The position numbers and the translations under genes were made by a program. 64,000 nucleotides of DNA. Source: JAIVJZ01 sp035296385 (lineage in GTDB: Bacteria > Acidobacteriota > Blastocatellia > Pyrinomonadales > Pyrinomonadaceae). The notes under the pieces are model-generated. The model was not told where the DNA came from. It was given only the letters and a program-made list of their open reading frames with translations, and did not search any database. Positions 1-7,994 of this stretch are shown in pieces (the stretch's first letter is position 1; each line of letters opens with the position of its first letter). Location of the stretch: positions 1 to 64,000 of the forward strand of contig DATHBB010000293.1 of the NCBI GenBank assembly GCA_035296385.1, written 5' to 3'.

Positions 1-357
1 CGCTTCGCCGAAGCCGCCGCGCTCCTCAAGCGCATCATCGAGTACGCGCCCGACAACTACGCGGCGCACGCCAACCTGGCGACCGCGCTCGACGGTTTGA
101 AGCAATACCCGGACGCGCTCGTCGAATACAAATGGCTCAACCGCGCGCGCCCCGAACTGCCCGTCACCTATTTCCTGCTCGCGCGCGCCTACGATCTGAC
201 GGGCGAGTTTGAACTCGCGCTCGAAACTTACGAAACGTTTCTGGCGAAGGCCGACGTTGCAGAGAACGGTCTTGAGATGGAGAAGGTCAACTTGCGATTG
301 CCGAACTTGCGCCGCCAGATCAAGCAGGGGCAAGGCTCGAAGCGGAAGAAGAATTAG
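1..357 (+). CDS. TPR-repeat protein, 3' part only
   Basis: The reading frame is open from the first base of the window, so the N-terminus lies outside. The visible 118 residues form about two to three tetratricopeptide repeats. One begins FAEAAALLKRIIEYAPDN and the next YPDALVEYKWLNRARPEL; a third contains YFLLARAYDLTGEFELALET. The protein ends in a basic tail (GSKRKKN) before a TAG stop. TPR arrays bind partner proteins, but nothing here identifies the partner. The next gene starts 44 nt downstream on the same strand and is also a short helical protein, so the two may be co-transcribed. The truncation comes from the window edge and does not indicate a broken gene. Confidence 0.75.
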   Translation, partial: RFAEAAALLKRIIEYAPDNYAAHANLATALDGLKQYPDALVEYKWLNRARPELPVTYFLLARAYDLTGEFELALETYETFLAKADVAENGLEMEKVNLRLPNLRRQIKQGQGSKRKKN

Positions 358-400
358 AGATCAAGAGAGCTCAAGTTTGTCGTCGGAAGATGTAGCATTT

Positions 401-937
401 ATGAAGCGTTCAACCGTTTATCGAAAGCGTCTCGTGTTGCTGTTGATGTTTGCGGCGTGCGCGTTCTCTATGTCGTCCGAAGCGAGGGCGCAGGAGTTGG
501 TCTTGCCGCCGCAGCCCGCGCCGCCGCCGATGGTCTACTTGCCCGAAGACGTGCGCACGCAGTTGTCCGCCGCGCGCGACGACAAGGCGCGCACGCGCCT
601 CAGTCTCGAACTGGCCGAAGCGCGACTCGTGCGCGCCGAGCAGCAGACCGAGCAGAAACAGTTCAACACCGCCACCGCCGAACTCGGCATCTACCAGGCG
701 TTGTTCGAGGACGCGCTCCAATACCTCCACCGCACGAACGACGGCGGCAGTCGCTCGCGCGATCTCTTCAAACGCCTCGAACAGACGTTGCACAAACACG
801 CCGCGCGCATCGAGGCCATGCGCCGCGCGACGCCGAGCGAGTTCTCCGGCAACCTGCTCGCGCTCATCAAAAATTTGCGCGACCTGCGCACCGAAGCGCT
901 CGAAGCCTTCTACGGCCACACGGTCTTGGGCTCGTAA
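401..937 (+). CDS. exported hypothetical protein, 178 aa
   Basis: Not recognised. I chose the ATG at 401 because it begins a good signal peptide: basic MKRSTVYRKR, a hydrophobic core LVLLLMFAACAFSM, then a likely SEARA-Q cleavage. Upstream in-frame codons have no such sense. The mature part is rich in Ala, Arg, Glu and Leu and probably mostly helical (for example LSLELAEARLVRAEQQTEQKQ), which suggests a periplasmic coiled-coil-like protein. It sits between a TPR protein and another exported helical protein in the same orientation, with 22 nt to the latter. The three probably form one transcription unit of envelope proteins. Confidence 0.6.
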   Translation: MKRSTVYRKRLVLLLMFAACAFSMSSEARAQELVLPPQPAPPPMVYLPEDVRTQLSAARDDKARTRLSLELAEARLVRAEQQTEQKQFNTATAELGIYQALFEDALQYLHRTNDGGSRSRDLFKRLEQTLHKHAARIEAMRRATPSEFSGNLLALIKNLRDLRTEALEAFYGHTVLGS

Positions 938-959
938 CCATTCAGCGAGTGAACACACG

Positions 960-1562
960 ATGAAAAACTTTTCCGCCCGTCTCGCGAGTTTTAACGCGAG
1001 CGTACTTTTCGCGCTCGTCATCATCTCGTCGTTACAGACGCCGCACGCGGTCGCCGCCGCCAACGCAGCGCACGCGCAGCGGCGCGAGCATTTGTCGGAG
1101 CAGGAAGTCGAGATGGTGCGCGACACGCAGGAACTCGACCGTCGCATCTCGCTCTTCATCAAATTCGTTGAGCGACGCCTGCCCGCCGTCGCAAACGCGG
1201 CAGCCGCGCAGGCTCCGCCGGAGAAGGATATAGAGAAGTGGGGCGAACTGCCGAAAGGCTCGCGCACCGCCATCTTCTACGACATCGCGCGCATACTCGA
1301 CGAGGCGATCAACAACATAGACGACGTGGCCGCGCGCTCGCCCGGCAGTTCCATGCTGCCGAAAGCCGTGCGCAAACTCTCCGAAGCCTCCGCGCGCTTC
1401 ATCCCCCAACTCGCGCCGCTCCGCGAGAGCGCGGTTGGCGACGGCGAACGCGAAGCCCTCGAACAAGTGATTGACAACCTCGAACAGATCGTCGAAGCGG
1501 CGAAGAAACTGCCCGCCGAAGAGGCGACGCCGGAGAAGAAAGGCGAGAAGAAGAAGAACTGA
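960..1562 (+). CDS. exported hypothetical protein, 200 aa
   Basis: Not recognised. The ATG at 960 opens a signal peptide: MKNFSARLASFNA, a hydrophobic stretch VLFALVIISSL, and Ala-rich cleavage candidates. The rest is helical, with charged segments and a lysine-rich tail (GEKKKN). It shares with its upstream neighbour the general look of a short helical exported protein, so the two may be distant relatives. It ends 7 nt before the left arm of a nested palindrome at 1569-1741. Function unknown. Confidence 0.6.
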   Translation: MKNFSARLASFNASVLFALVIISSLQTPHAVAAANAAHAQRREHLSEQEVEMVRDTQELDRRISLFIKFVERRLPAVANAAAAQAPPEKDIEKWGELPKGSRTAIFYDIARILDEAINNIDDVAARSPGSSMLPKAVRKLSEASARFIPQLAPLRESAVGDGEREALEQVIDNLEQIVEAAKKLPAEEATPEKKGEKKKN

Positions 1563-1568
1563 AAACCT

Positions 1569-1741
1569 TCACCGCAGAGGCGCGGAGCCGAGCCGCAGAG
1601 GGACGCAGAGAAAACGCGGAAGCAGGAACGCGGAACGATGAAGTAAAAGCAACTGTCTTCACTTCATCGTTCCGCGTTCCTGCTTCCGCGTTTCTTAACT
1701 CTCCGCGCCCCTCTGCGTTCCTCTCTGCGTCTCTGCGGTGA
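1569..1741. repeat. nested heptad palindrome (family F outside, family A inside)
   Basis: The outer arms begin TCACCGCAGAG at 1569 and end CTCTGCGGTGA at 1741 (family F). In their centre sits a complete family A hairpin: 33-nt arms at 1612-1644 and 1661-1693 are perfect reverse complements around a 16-nt loop. The A arm reads as degenerate 7-mers (GGAACGC, GGAACGA, TGAAGT). It starts 7 nt after the stop codon of the plus-strand gene and 59 nt from the stop of the minus-strand peptidase, so it fills the convergent gap. There is no T-run, so it is not a classical terminator. Confidence 0.9.
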
Positions 1742-1799
1742 GTGCTTTTTCCTTACACTCAATCGCAACTCACTATAAAGTTTTACTTCACTTGCCCAC

Positions 1800-4028
1800 T
1801 CAATTTTCCCTGCCGTCTCTCAACACTTTGGTCGCGCGGCGAATCGCTTCCGTGATGCGTAGGGCGGCTTCGCGCGCGTTCACGGTGTTGCGGTCGTCAA
1901 TCGCCTGACGGAGATCGGGAAGCGGCTGTGCGGCGTAGCCCGTGTAGAGGCCGGGCGCGTAGATTTGATGCCTGAACCATGCGCGGTTGCGCAGGCCGCG
2001 TTCGTCCGTGAGCGCGCGTTCGGCGGCGAGGAGGCTGTCGTTGATGCGCTTGAGCGGCATCAGTGCGCGCGGTCTCCGGTCGCCGACGCGCACGCGCGAC
2101 TCGATCTCTTCGAGCAGAGCATTGCGGCGAGACTCGACGCGCGCCGCTTCGTCGCCTAAATCTTTGACGGCGTCGAGCAGGGCTTTCGCGTCGAAGTCGT
2201 CCGCGAGTTTGCGGCGCGCGGCGGTCTTCTGCGTTTCGTTGACGAAGTCGCGCAGTTCCGCCGCGTAGTCTGCGTAGTCGAAGGGGAGCGCGTGCGGGTT
2301 GGCGAGGCGGAGGGCGAGCGTGCCCCAGATTTGCGCGGCGGCGACGTGATAGGTGAAATCGGGGTCGCCGAATTTCGACATCCAATTGAACGAATCATAG
2401 GCCGAATGATAGACGCCGTAGTCGCCGCCGAAGCCCATGTCGAGCGAGGTGACGCCGACGTGTTGCAGGAAGGGCGTGTAGTCGGAACCCGAACCGAGCG
2501 CGCCGATGCGCGCCTCCGCGATGGGCGCGTCCGTCGCAGCGCCCGCATCCGTCAACTCCGCTTCGGGGCGCGACTCGCGCGAGCGGTCCTGCCACGCCTG
2601 ATAGACGGACTTCCCTGTTTTAGGATCGCGCACGTCGCGCGCCGCGCCGCGTATGAGTTTCCAGAGCGTCGGCACCGAGGACGCGCCGAAGTTTGCGCCC
2701 GACACGGCGGAGTCCATGTTGAGATAAGCGACCGCTTTTTCTCTCAACTCGGCGGCATACTCTTCGACCCATTCGGTCGAACCGATCAAGCCCTGCTCCT
2801 CGCCGTCCCAACTGCCGAAGATGATCGTGCGGCGCGGTCGCCAATTTGTTTTCATGAGTTCGCCGAAGCCGCGCGCGAGTTCGAGCATGGCGGTCGTGCC
2901 GCTGTTCGGGTCAACCGCGCCGAACGTCCAGGCGTCGCGGTGGTTGCCGAGCACGACCCAGCGGTCCGGTTCTTCCGCGCCCTCGATGCGCCCGATGACG
3001 TTCCAGATCGTGCGCGTCCGTATATCCATCTCGGTCTTGAGACGCACGCGCACGTCCTCCGTCCCGCCGACGTGATAGGCGAAGGGCAGGCCGCCCTGAA
3101 AACCTTCGGGGCGCACGGGGCCGTGCAAGGGTTCGAGCAGACGCCGCGCGTCGCCATAGGAAATTGGTTGCACGGGGATGCGCGGGATGTTGAGCGTGGG
3201 GTCGTCCATTTTGAGGCGGGGCGTGCCCGCGATGGCGGGCTTGCCCGGCGTGAGCGGGTCGCCCGGGTATTGAAAGAGGTACATGACCGAGCCGCGCTGA
3301 GCGGAAGTTTCCGGTCGCCAAGGGCCGTTCGGGTAAACGTCGCCCCGCGTGTAGCCGTCGTCAGCCGGATCGGAGTAGATGATAAGACCGACCGCGCCGT
3401 TCTCTTCCGCCACCTTCGCCTTCACGCCGCGAAACGAACGACCGTAACGCGCGATTGCGATCTTGCCTTTCACGTCAACCTTGATCTTTTTCAAGGCCGC
3501 GTAGTCGTCCGGCAAACCGTAGTTGACGTAGACGAGCGGCGCGGTCACATCGCCGGAGGCGGAGTAGCCGTTAAAGAGCGGGATGATCTGCGCGTGCGAG
3601 GATGAAGGGTCTTGCGGGATGACGGCTTCCTGCAAGGCCAGACGCTGGCGGCGCGGCGCGACGATTTCGAGCACGGTGGGGCGCTTCGGGAACGGCAGCA
3701 GCACTTGATATTCTTTGAGTTCGGCTTGAATGCCGAACTTGCGCAGTTGGTCGCGGACGTAGAGCGCCGTGCGGTAATCCTCGGGCGTGCCGGAGACGTG
3801 CGGCTCGCGCGTGAGCGTACGCAAATGCTCGCGCGCGGAGGCGGGCGCGGGCAGTTTGCGGAAACGCTCTTCGAGTTCTCGCTGCGCTGCGGACTCCGAG
3901 GCGGTGAAGCCGTCGAGCGCGGGCGCGGGCGTCTCTCTGTTTTGCGCGGCGGCGCGCGGGACGAAGGCCGCGCAGGTGAAGTTAAAGGTCAGGACGAGCG
4001 CGAGGGCGGCGCGCAAGTGTGCTTTCAT
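1800..4028 (-). CDS. M28 family metallopeptidase, glutamate carboxypeptidase II-like
   Basis: An exported 742-residue zinc peptidase of the glutamate carboxypeptidase II/transferrin-receptor type. A signal peptide (residues 1-29, ending RAAAQ) is followed by a PA domain inserted at about 150-330, the M28 catalytic domain at about 335-580 and a C-terminal TFR-dimer-like helical domain at about 620-735. All five zinc ligands expected in this family can be placed: His363 (GNHRDAW), Asp373 (AVDPNSG), Glu411 within DGEEQG (Glu410 is the catalytic base), Asp439 (NMDSA) and His541 (VYHSAYDSF). The family removes C-terminal acidic or other residues from peptides; the substrate here is unknown. Monocistronic, convergent with the upstream plus-strand genes. 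Confidence 0.9.
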   Translation of the reverse strand: MKAHLRAALALVLTFNFTCAAFVPRAAAQNRETPAPALDGFTASESAAQRELEERFRKLPAPASAREHLRTLTREPHVSGTPEDYRTALYVRDQLRKFGIQAELKEYQVLLPFPKRPTVLEIVAPRRQRLALQEAVIPQDPSSSHAQIIPLFNGYSASGDVTAPLVYVNYGLPDDYAALKKIKVDVKGKIAIARYGRSFRGVKAKVAEENGAVGLIIYSDPADDGYTRGDVYPNGPWRPETSAQRGSVMYLFQYPGDPLTPGKPAIAGTPRLKMDDPTLNIPRIPVQPISYGDARRLLEPLHGPVRPEGFQGGLPFAYHVGGTEDVRVRLKTEMDIRTRTIWNVIGRIEGAEEPDRWVVLGNHRDAWTFGAVDPNSGTTAMLELARGFGELMKTNWRPRRTIIFGSWDGEEQGLIGSTEWVEEYAAELREKAVAYLNMDSAVSGANFGASSVPTLWKLIRGAARDVRDPKTGKSVYQAWQDRSRESRPEAELTDAGAATDAPIAEARIGALGSGSDYTPFLQHVGVTSLDMGFGGDYGVYHSAYDSFNWMSKFGDPDFTYHVAAAQIWGTLALRLANPHALPFDYADYAAELRDFVNETQKTAARRKLADDFDAKALLDAVKDLGDEAARVESRRNALLEEIESRVRVGDRRPRALMPLKRINDSLLAAERALTDERGLRNRAWFRHQIYAPGLYTGYAAQPLPDLRQAIDDRNTVNAREAALRITEAIRRATKVLRDGREN

Positions 4029-4149
4029 TTTCGATTCTGTCTCCTCGAAAGAATGCGCCGGGGCGTTGAACTGTCGGGCGCGTTTGAGCGTAGAATGAGT
4101 TTACGCGAAAAGGCGCGACAAAGCTAAGGATACTTAGAAGACAGGTTAA

Positions 4150-4239
4150 AGGGTAAAGGGGAAGGGTTGAAGGTAAAGAAAAAAGATCAGCGCGAGTTTT
4201 CGGTTTGACCTTTAACCTTTACCCCTTCCCCTTTACCCT
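4150..4239. repeat. heptad palindrome, family D
   Basis: Imperfect inverted repeat. The left arm starts AGGGTAAAGGGGAAGGG at 4150 and the right arm ends CCCCTTTACCCT at 4239. The arms consist of GGTAAAG/GGGAAGG-like 7-mers. It is one of the few copies not next to a stop codon, lying between divergent genes (peptidase start 4028, zinc-ribbon gene start 4265). Because the arm reads as open frame, the downstream gene can appear to begin at 4205, inside this repeat. Confidence 0.85.
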
Positions 4240-4264
4240 GCTTCATTTCTTAAACAGGAGATTT

Positions 4265-4843
4265 ATGGACAACAGATATTACCCGGGCGTCGAGGTTGAC
4301 GTGCAACAGTTGGTCGCGGAGCTACGCAGGTTGTTCGATGAAGGCGACTACGAAGTTCAATCGATGCAGGTGGCGCAGACCGCCGTGCTGCAAGCGCGAA
4401 AGTCCGGCACGCTGCGCGATCTGACAGGGCTGTCCGCCGCGCTCACGATCAAGATCACGCCGGAGCACGGCGGCACACGCGTCGAGATCGGGATGCAAAA
4501 GTGGCTGGACAAGGCGGCGGTGGCGGCGGTGGCGGTCATACTCTCTGCGGGACTGTTGCTCGCGCTGCCCGCGCTCGGCGCGTACTGGCAGCACCGCCTG
4601 ACGGAAGACTCCTGGAAGATCATCGAGGCGCACATCGCGCGCAAGGCCGGCGGGTACGTGCCGCCGATGCCCGGAAGCTGCGGCAACTGCGGCGCGACCA
4701 ACACGACGGGCGCGGCCTTCTGCGCCGCGTGCGGCTCGGACTTGCGGCGCGGCGCGAGTTGCGAAAACTGCGGCGCGGCGCAACGCGACCCGTCGGCCAA
4801 GTTCTGCAACCGTTGCGGCAAACCGCTCGGCGCGAAAAGTTGA
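4265..4843 (+). CDS. membrane protein with C-terminal double zinc ribbon
   Basis: 192 residues. The start is set by AGGAG at 4256-4260, 4 nt before the ATG; the longer frame upstream reads through a palindrome. Residues 1-80 form a soluble domain of unknown type (YYPGVEVDVQQLVAELRRLF), and one membrane segment follows at about 83-107 (AAVAAVAVILSAGLLLALPAL). The C-terminus has two CxxC zinc ribbons: CGNCGATN with CAACGSD, then CENCGAAQ with CNRCGKP. Zinc ribbons of this kind often join regulators or membrane adaptors. It begins a run of three small genes, two with zinc ribbons. No function can be assigned. Confidence 0.7.
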   Translation: MDNRYYPGVEVDVQQLVAELRRLFDEGDYEVQSMQVAQTAVLQARKSGTLRDLTGLSAALTIKITPEHGGTRVEIGMQKWLDKAAVAAVAVILSAGLLLALPALGAYWQHRLTEDSWKIIEAHIARKAGGYVPPMPGSCGNCGATNTTGAAFCAACGSDLRRGASCENCGAAQRDPSAKFCNRCGKPLGAKS

Positions 4844-4924
4844 CTTGGCAACGAGTCGAACTTGTTAGAGAGTTGAAAGTTGAGGCGGCGAACTCTAGTC
4901 GAAGCCGCGAAAGTGAATTGCGTG

Positions 4925-5656
4925 ATGCACAAAGTCAAATTTGAAAATCGCAACAAGAGTCTGGAGAGCTTGGCGGGTGCGGCGACGCGCGGCATGGTCG
5001 CCTTCTTCTGTTGCGTGCTGCTCGTGCTGGCCGCTGCCGGTGGCGCGCGCGCGCAGGCGGGGCGGCGCGTGCAGAAGCCTAAGAGCGATCCGCCCGTGCC
5101 GACGCCCGTAGAGCCTGCCACAGCGCCAGTGCGCCAAGAGACGCCGGAGCGGGAGAAGATTCCGCTGCTCGTCACGAGCAACCGGACGACGATGCTGCGC
5201 ACCGCCGGAAATGCCGACGACCTTTTGCAAGGCGCGGTGGCGCAACGACTGCGCGACAGCAAGGCTCTGAATATCGAACTCGGCGGCGAGATGAGTCGCG
5301 GCGAGGCGCACAAGCGCGCGAAAGAGAGCGTGAGCGGCACGCACGTCGTCTGGCTCGAACTGCAAACCAACTCGATGATCTTCGACCCCACCGGAAACCG
5401 CACACGCACGCAGGATTTATACATTCAATACATCGTGTTTGAACCGAAGACGGGGAAAACGAAAGGTCAGGGCAACATCTATTTGCGCCCGACGGGTTCG
5501 AGCCGCATCGGCGGCATCGGCATCGGACGCAGCCTCCCGCGCTGCTACCCGAACACGAGCTACAGCCTTGAGTTTGCGCTCATCGAAGCCGGAATCGAGA
5601 CGGCGGAGCGCATCTTCCGGGAGTTTTCTTTACCGAATCCGCCGATGTGTTCCTGA
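4925..5656 (+). CDS. exported hypothetical protein
   Basis: Not recognised. About 243 residues from the ATG at 4925; GTG 4922, ATG 4880 and the internal ATG at 4994 are alternatives, as no start has a convincing Shine-Dalgarno. The hydrophobic stretch VAFFCCVLLVLAAAGGARAQA looks like a signal peptide and fits best if translation starts close to it. A Pro-rich linker follows, then a mixed alpha/beta domain with a possible ligand fold (NTSYSLEFALIEAGIETAERI near the end). Lies 81 nt after the zinc-ribbon membrane protein and 60 nt before another zinc-ribbon protein. Confidence 0.55.
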   Translation: MHKVKFENRNKSLESLAGAATRGMVAFFCCVLLVLAAAGGARAQAGRRVQKPKSDPPVPTPVEPATAPVRQETPEREKIPLLVTSNRTTMLRTAGNADDLLQGAVAQRLRDSKALNIELGGEMSRGEAHKRAKESVSGTHVVWLELQTNSMIFDPTGNRTRTQDLYIQYIVFEPKTGKTKGQGNIYLRPTGSSRIGGIGIGRSLPRCYPNTSYSLEFALIEAGIETAERIFREFSLPNPPMCS

Positions 5657-5716
5657 GCGCGACAACAGTACGACGCGAACTTCGCTCAACAACCGAACGG
5701 TAAACCTCGCAACTTT

Positions 5717-6130
5717 ATGTCCAACATCTACTGCCACAACTGCGGCCAATCGAACGCCGACATCGCGCGCATCTGCCGCTACTGCGGCACGCCTCTACCG
5801 ACGATCAGCCAGTCTTCGCAACAACGCCCGCCCACCGAATACGCGCCCCCGCAAACAGACTTCGGCGGCATCCCCTCCTGGGCTACGCCGCCGCCATCGC
5901 AGCAGCCCGCGCCCGTGCAACCGCTCAGGCAGCCCGCCGGTGCGCCCGCAAACTTTCGCTGCCCGCACTGCCAGTCAAACGCCCCGCCCGTCATCGCCAA
6001 ACGCATCGGCGTCGCCGGTTGGGTAGTCTTCTTCGCGCTCCTCATCTTCTGCTTCCCGCTCTGCTTCATCGGCCTCTTCATCAAAGAGGAATACCGCATG
6101 TGCAGTTGGTGTCGCGGCGCGATAGCATGA
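5717..6130 (+). CDS. zinc-ribbon protein with LITAF-like C-terminus
   Basis: 137 residues. The N-terminus is a zinc ribbon (CHNCGQSN and CRYCGTPLP). A Pro/Gln-rich linker follows at about 35-80. The C-terminus has CPHCQSN, then a hydrophobic stretch (GWVVFFALLIFCFPLCFIG), then CSWC. The order CxxC, hydrophobic hairpin, CxxC resembles LITAF-like membrane-inserted zinc domains. It probably sits on the cytoplasmic face of the membrane. Third gene in a row of small envelope or zinc proteins; its stop is 3 nt before a family D palindrome. Confidence 0.65.
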   Translation: MSNIYCHNCGQSNADIARICRYCGTPLPTISQSSQQRPPTEYAPPQTDFGGIPSWATPPPSQQPAPVQPLRQPAGAPANFRCPHCQSNAPPVIAKRIGVAGWVVFFALLIFCFPLCFIGLFIKEEYRMCSWCRGAIA

Positions 6131-6132
6131 AG

Positions 6133-6252
6133 AGGGAAACGGGGAAGGGGTAAAGGGTAAAGGTTGAAGACAAAAGCGGGGCGCAGCATTTAGTCGCTGT
6201 TCCCCGTTCCCTGTTTTTACCTTTACCCTTTACCCCTTCCCCTTTTTCCCTC
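6133..6252. repeat. heptad palindrome, family D
   Basis: Left arm AGGGAAACGGGGAAGGGGTA at 6133 onward; right arm ends TTTTTCCCT at 6252. The arms match over about 38 nt with a few mismatches and consist of GGTAAAG/GGGAAGG-type 7-mers. The element fills the whole convergent gap: 2 nt after the stop of the zinc-ribbon gene and 4 nt from the stop of the ABC permease. Confidence 0.88.
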
Positions 6253-6256
6253 TCCG

Positions 6257-7867
6257 TCAGTCGTGGCGCAAGGCTTTGACGGGATCGATGCGCGCGGCGC
6301 GTGCGGCGGGGTAGAGTGCGGCGAGGATGGCGACGACGACGGCGAACAGGATCGCGCCGAGCCAGAGGTAGGGCGGCAGCGCAAAGAAGTCCACGTAAGC
6401 GACGCCGCGCGGTTGGAGTATGAACTTGTAGGCCACGCGGTTCGCCACCGCATCAATCGCCCACGCGGCGAGCGAGCCGAGCACGCCGCCCGCAAGCCCG
6501 ATCAGCCCCGCCTCCACGAAGAAGATCAACTTGATCTCGCGGTCTTCCGCGCCGATGGCCTTCATGATTCCGATCTCGCGCGTGCGTTCGAGTATGGACA
6601 TGATCATCGTGTTGGCGATGCCGAACGAGGCGACGAGCAGAGAGATGCCGCCGAGCAGTCCGAGCGCGGAGTTGAGTATGAGAAAGACCGTGCGCAGTTC
6701 CTTCAACTGGTCAACGATGGAGAAACTGCTGAAGCCGAGTTCGTTCAGACGCTTCTGCACGCCCGGCAACACGTCCGGATCGCTCACGCGCACGACGGCC
6801 ATCTGGTAGCCTTCCGTCTCGCTCTCCTTGAGCATGCCGCTCTCGCGCGCCAGACGAAACGCCACCTCGCTGAGCGAGCCGCGATAACGCTTCGACCAAT
6901 CGCGCGCGGCATTGAGCGGAATGTAGATGCTTGAGACAGGCATCATCCCGCGAAAGCGACGCGGACCCTGCACGCTGCCTTCGAGTTCCGTCTTCAACAC
7001 GCCGACGATGCGAAACGTACGCGCCGCCAGCGCAGTTTCGGGAGGGTCGTCGCCGCCCGCCCCGTCTTCGAGCGGCAGGCCGAAGAAACTGAGCGGCGCG
7101 TCTTCTTCCGCGCCCGCGTCGTCCTCCGGGGCATCGTCTTTCGGGCCATCGTCTTTCGGGCCATCGTCTTTCGCTGCGTCGTCTTTCGAGCCGTCGTCTT
7201 GCTTCTCGCGCGCGCCGCCTTCTTCCGGTTTATCGTCGCCCGCATCCGACTCGCGGCCTGCGGGCGCGAGCAGTTCCAACGTCTGCCCGATGGCATCCTC
7301 CGCGCGCTCATAGCCGAAGCTGCGCAGAAAAGTTTCGTCAACGACCGCCTCGTCCGCATCGGGCGAAGCGATCATCCCGCCGGCCAGATAGGTCTTGAAA
7401 CGCGTCGCCGCGTTCGGCACGAGCGCGCCGCCGACCGAACGCATCAGGGCGCGTTTGTTGGCGCGCACGTAGGTTGACAGTTCGACGTTCGGCTCGACCG
7501 CCGCCACGCCCGGAATCTGCGCGATCTCCGCCAGCGCCGCGTCGTCGAGCACGCGTTCAGACTCGCGCTCGCGCCGCCGCCTGCGCTCGCCCTCTTCGCC
7601 CGTGTCCGGCCTCGCGCCGCCCTTCGCGCCGCCCTCCATCGCCGCCGAGACGAGTCCGAACAAACTGCGCCCGCTGACCGTGACCTCGTTGAACAGATCG
7701 AGATCGCGGAAGCGCTGCACGGCGTTGCGCTGCAAGCCGAGTCCGAACGACATCATCGTCACGATCATCGAGACGCCGACGATGACGCCGAGCGTCGTCA
7801 ACCCCGCGCGCAGGCGCGCCTCGCGCAAATTGCGCAACGCGAGGCTGAGTATGTCGAAAAACTTCAT
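6257..7867 (-). CDS. MacB/FtsX-type ABC transporter permease
   Basis: 536 residues. A first membrane segment at about 20-45 (AGLTTLGVIVGVSMIVTMMS) is followed by a large periplasmic MacB-core domain and three C-terminal membrane segments (about 395-530) of the FtsX fold. The C-terminal motif ERTREIGIMKAIGA is typical of the family. Such permeases pair with a LolD/MacB-type ATPase to move lipoproteins, peptides or drugs across the envelope. The best local partner is the ATPase at 10860-11546, three genes upstream. An acidic, repetitive insertion (KDDGP units, about residues 215-255) interrupts the periplasmic domain. The start codon is only 4 nt from a palindrome, leaving no Shine-Dalgarno. 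Confidence 0.85.
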   Translation of the reverse strand: MKFFDILSLALRNLREARLRAGLTTLGVIVGVSMIVTMMSFGLGLQRNAVQRFRDLDLFNEVTVSGRSLFGLVSAAMEGGAKGGARPDTGEEGERRRRRERESERVLDDAALAEIAQIPGVAAVEPNVELSTYVRANKRALMRSVGGALVPNAATRFKTYLAGGMIASPDADEAVVDETFLRSFGYERAEDAIGQTLELLAPAGRESDAGDDKPEEGGAREKQDDGSKDDAAKDDGPKDDGPKDDAPEDDAGAEEDAPLSFFGLPLEDGAGGDDPPETALAARTFRIVGVLKTELEGSVQGPRRFRGMMPVSSIYIPLNAARDWSKRYRGSLSEVAFRLARESGMLKESETEGYQMAVVRVSDPDVLPGVQKRLNELGFSSFSIVDQLKELRTVFLILNSALGLLGGISLLVASFGIANTMIMSILERTREIGIMKAIGAEDREIKLIFFVEAGLIGLAGGVLGSLAAWAIDAVANRVAYKFILQPRGVAYVDFFALPPYLWLGAILFAVVVAILAALYPAARAARIDPVKALRHD

Positions 7868-7871
7868 AAGG

Positions 7872-7992
7872 GTCTAAAGTCTGAAGTCCGGAGTCGGGAG
7901 TCTAAAGTCGGAAGTCAATACGGCGGAGTTAACTAAACGGCTCAAGTATTTTTGAGTTTTGACTTTAGACTCCAGACTTTAGACTCCAGACT
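7872..7992. repeat. heptad palindrome, family E
   Basis: Very clear 7-nt period: the left arm from 7872 reads GTCTAAA, GTCTGAA, GTCCGGA, GTCGGGA, then GTCTAAA again. The right arm (about 7958-7992) is the reverse complement of a similar run. Only copy of this family in the window. It sits between the stop of the SirB1-like gene (7995, immediately adjacent) and the start of the permease (7867), both on the minus strand. A small extra stem (CTCAAGTATTTTTGAG) lies in the loop. Confidence 0.9.
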
Positions 7993-7994
7993 TC

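Noticed and set aside
410..1273. Long minus-strand frame opposite two small plus genes
   Set aside because: Arg/Ala-rich composition typical of antisense frames in GC-rich coding DNA; the plus-strand genes have signal peptides and sensible starts.
2292..3605. 437-codon plus-strand frame opposite the M28 peptidase
   Set aside because: The opposite strand encodes a peptidase with all five zinc ligands; this frame is its shadow.
7872..7992. Classical rho-independent terminators for all heptad hairpins
   Set aside because: They lack T-runs, have much longer arms than terminators, and several lie in divergent promoter regions or at gene starts.
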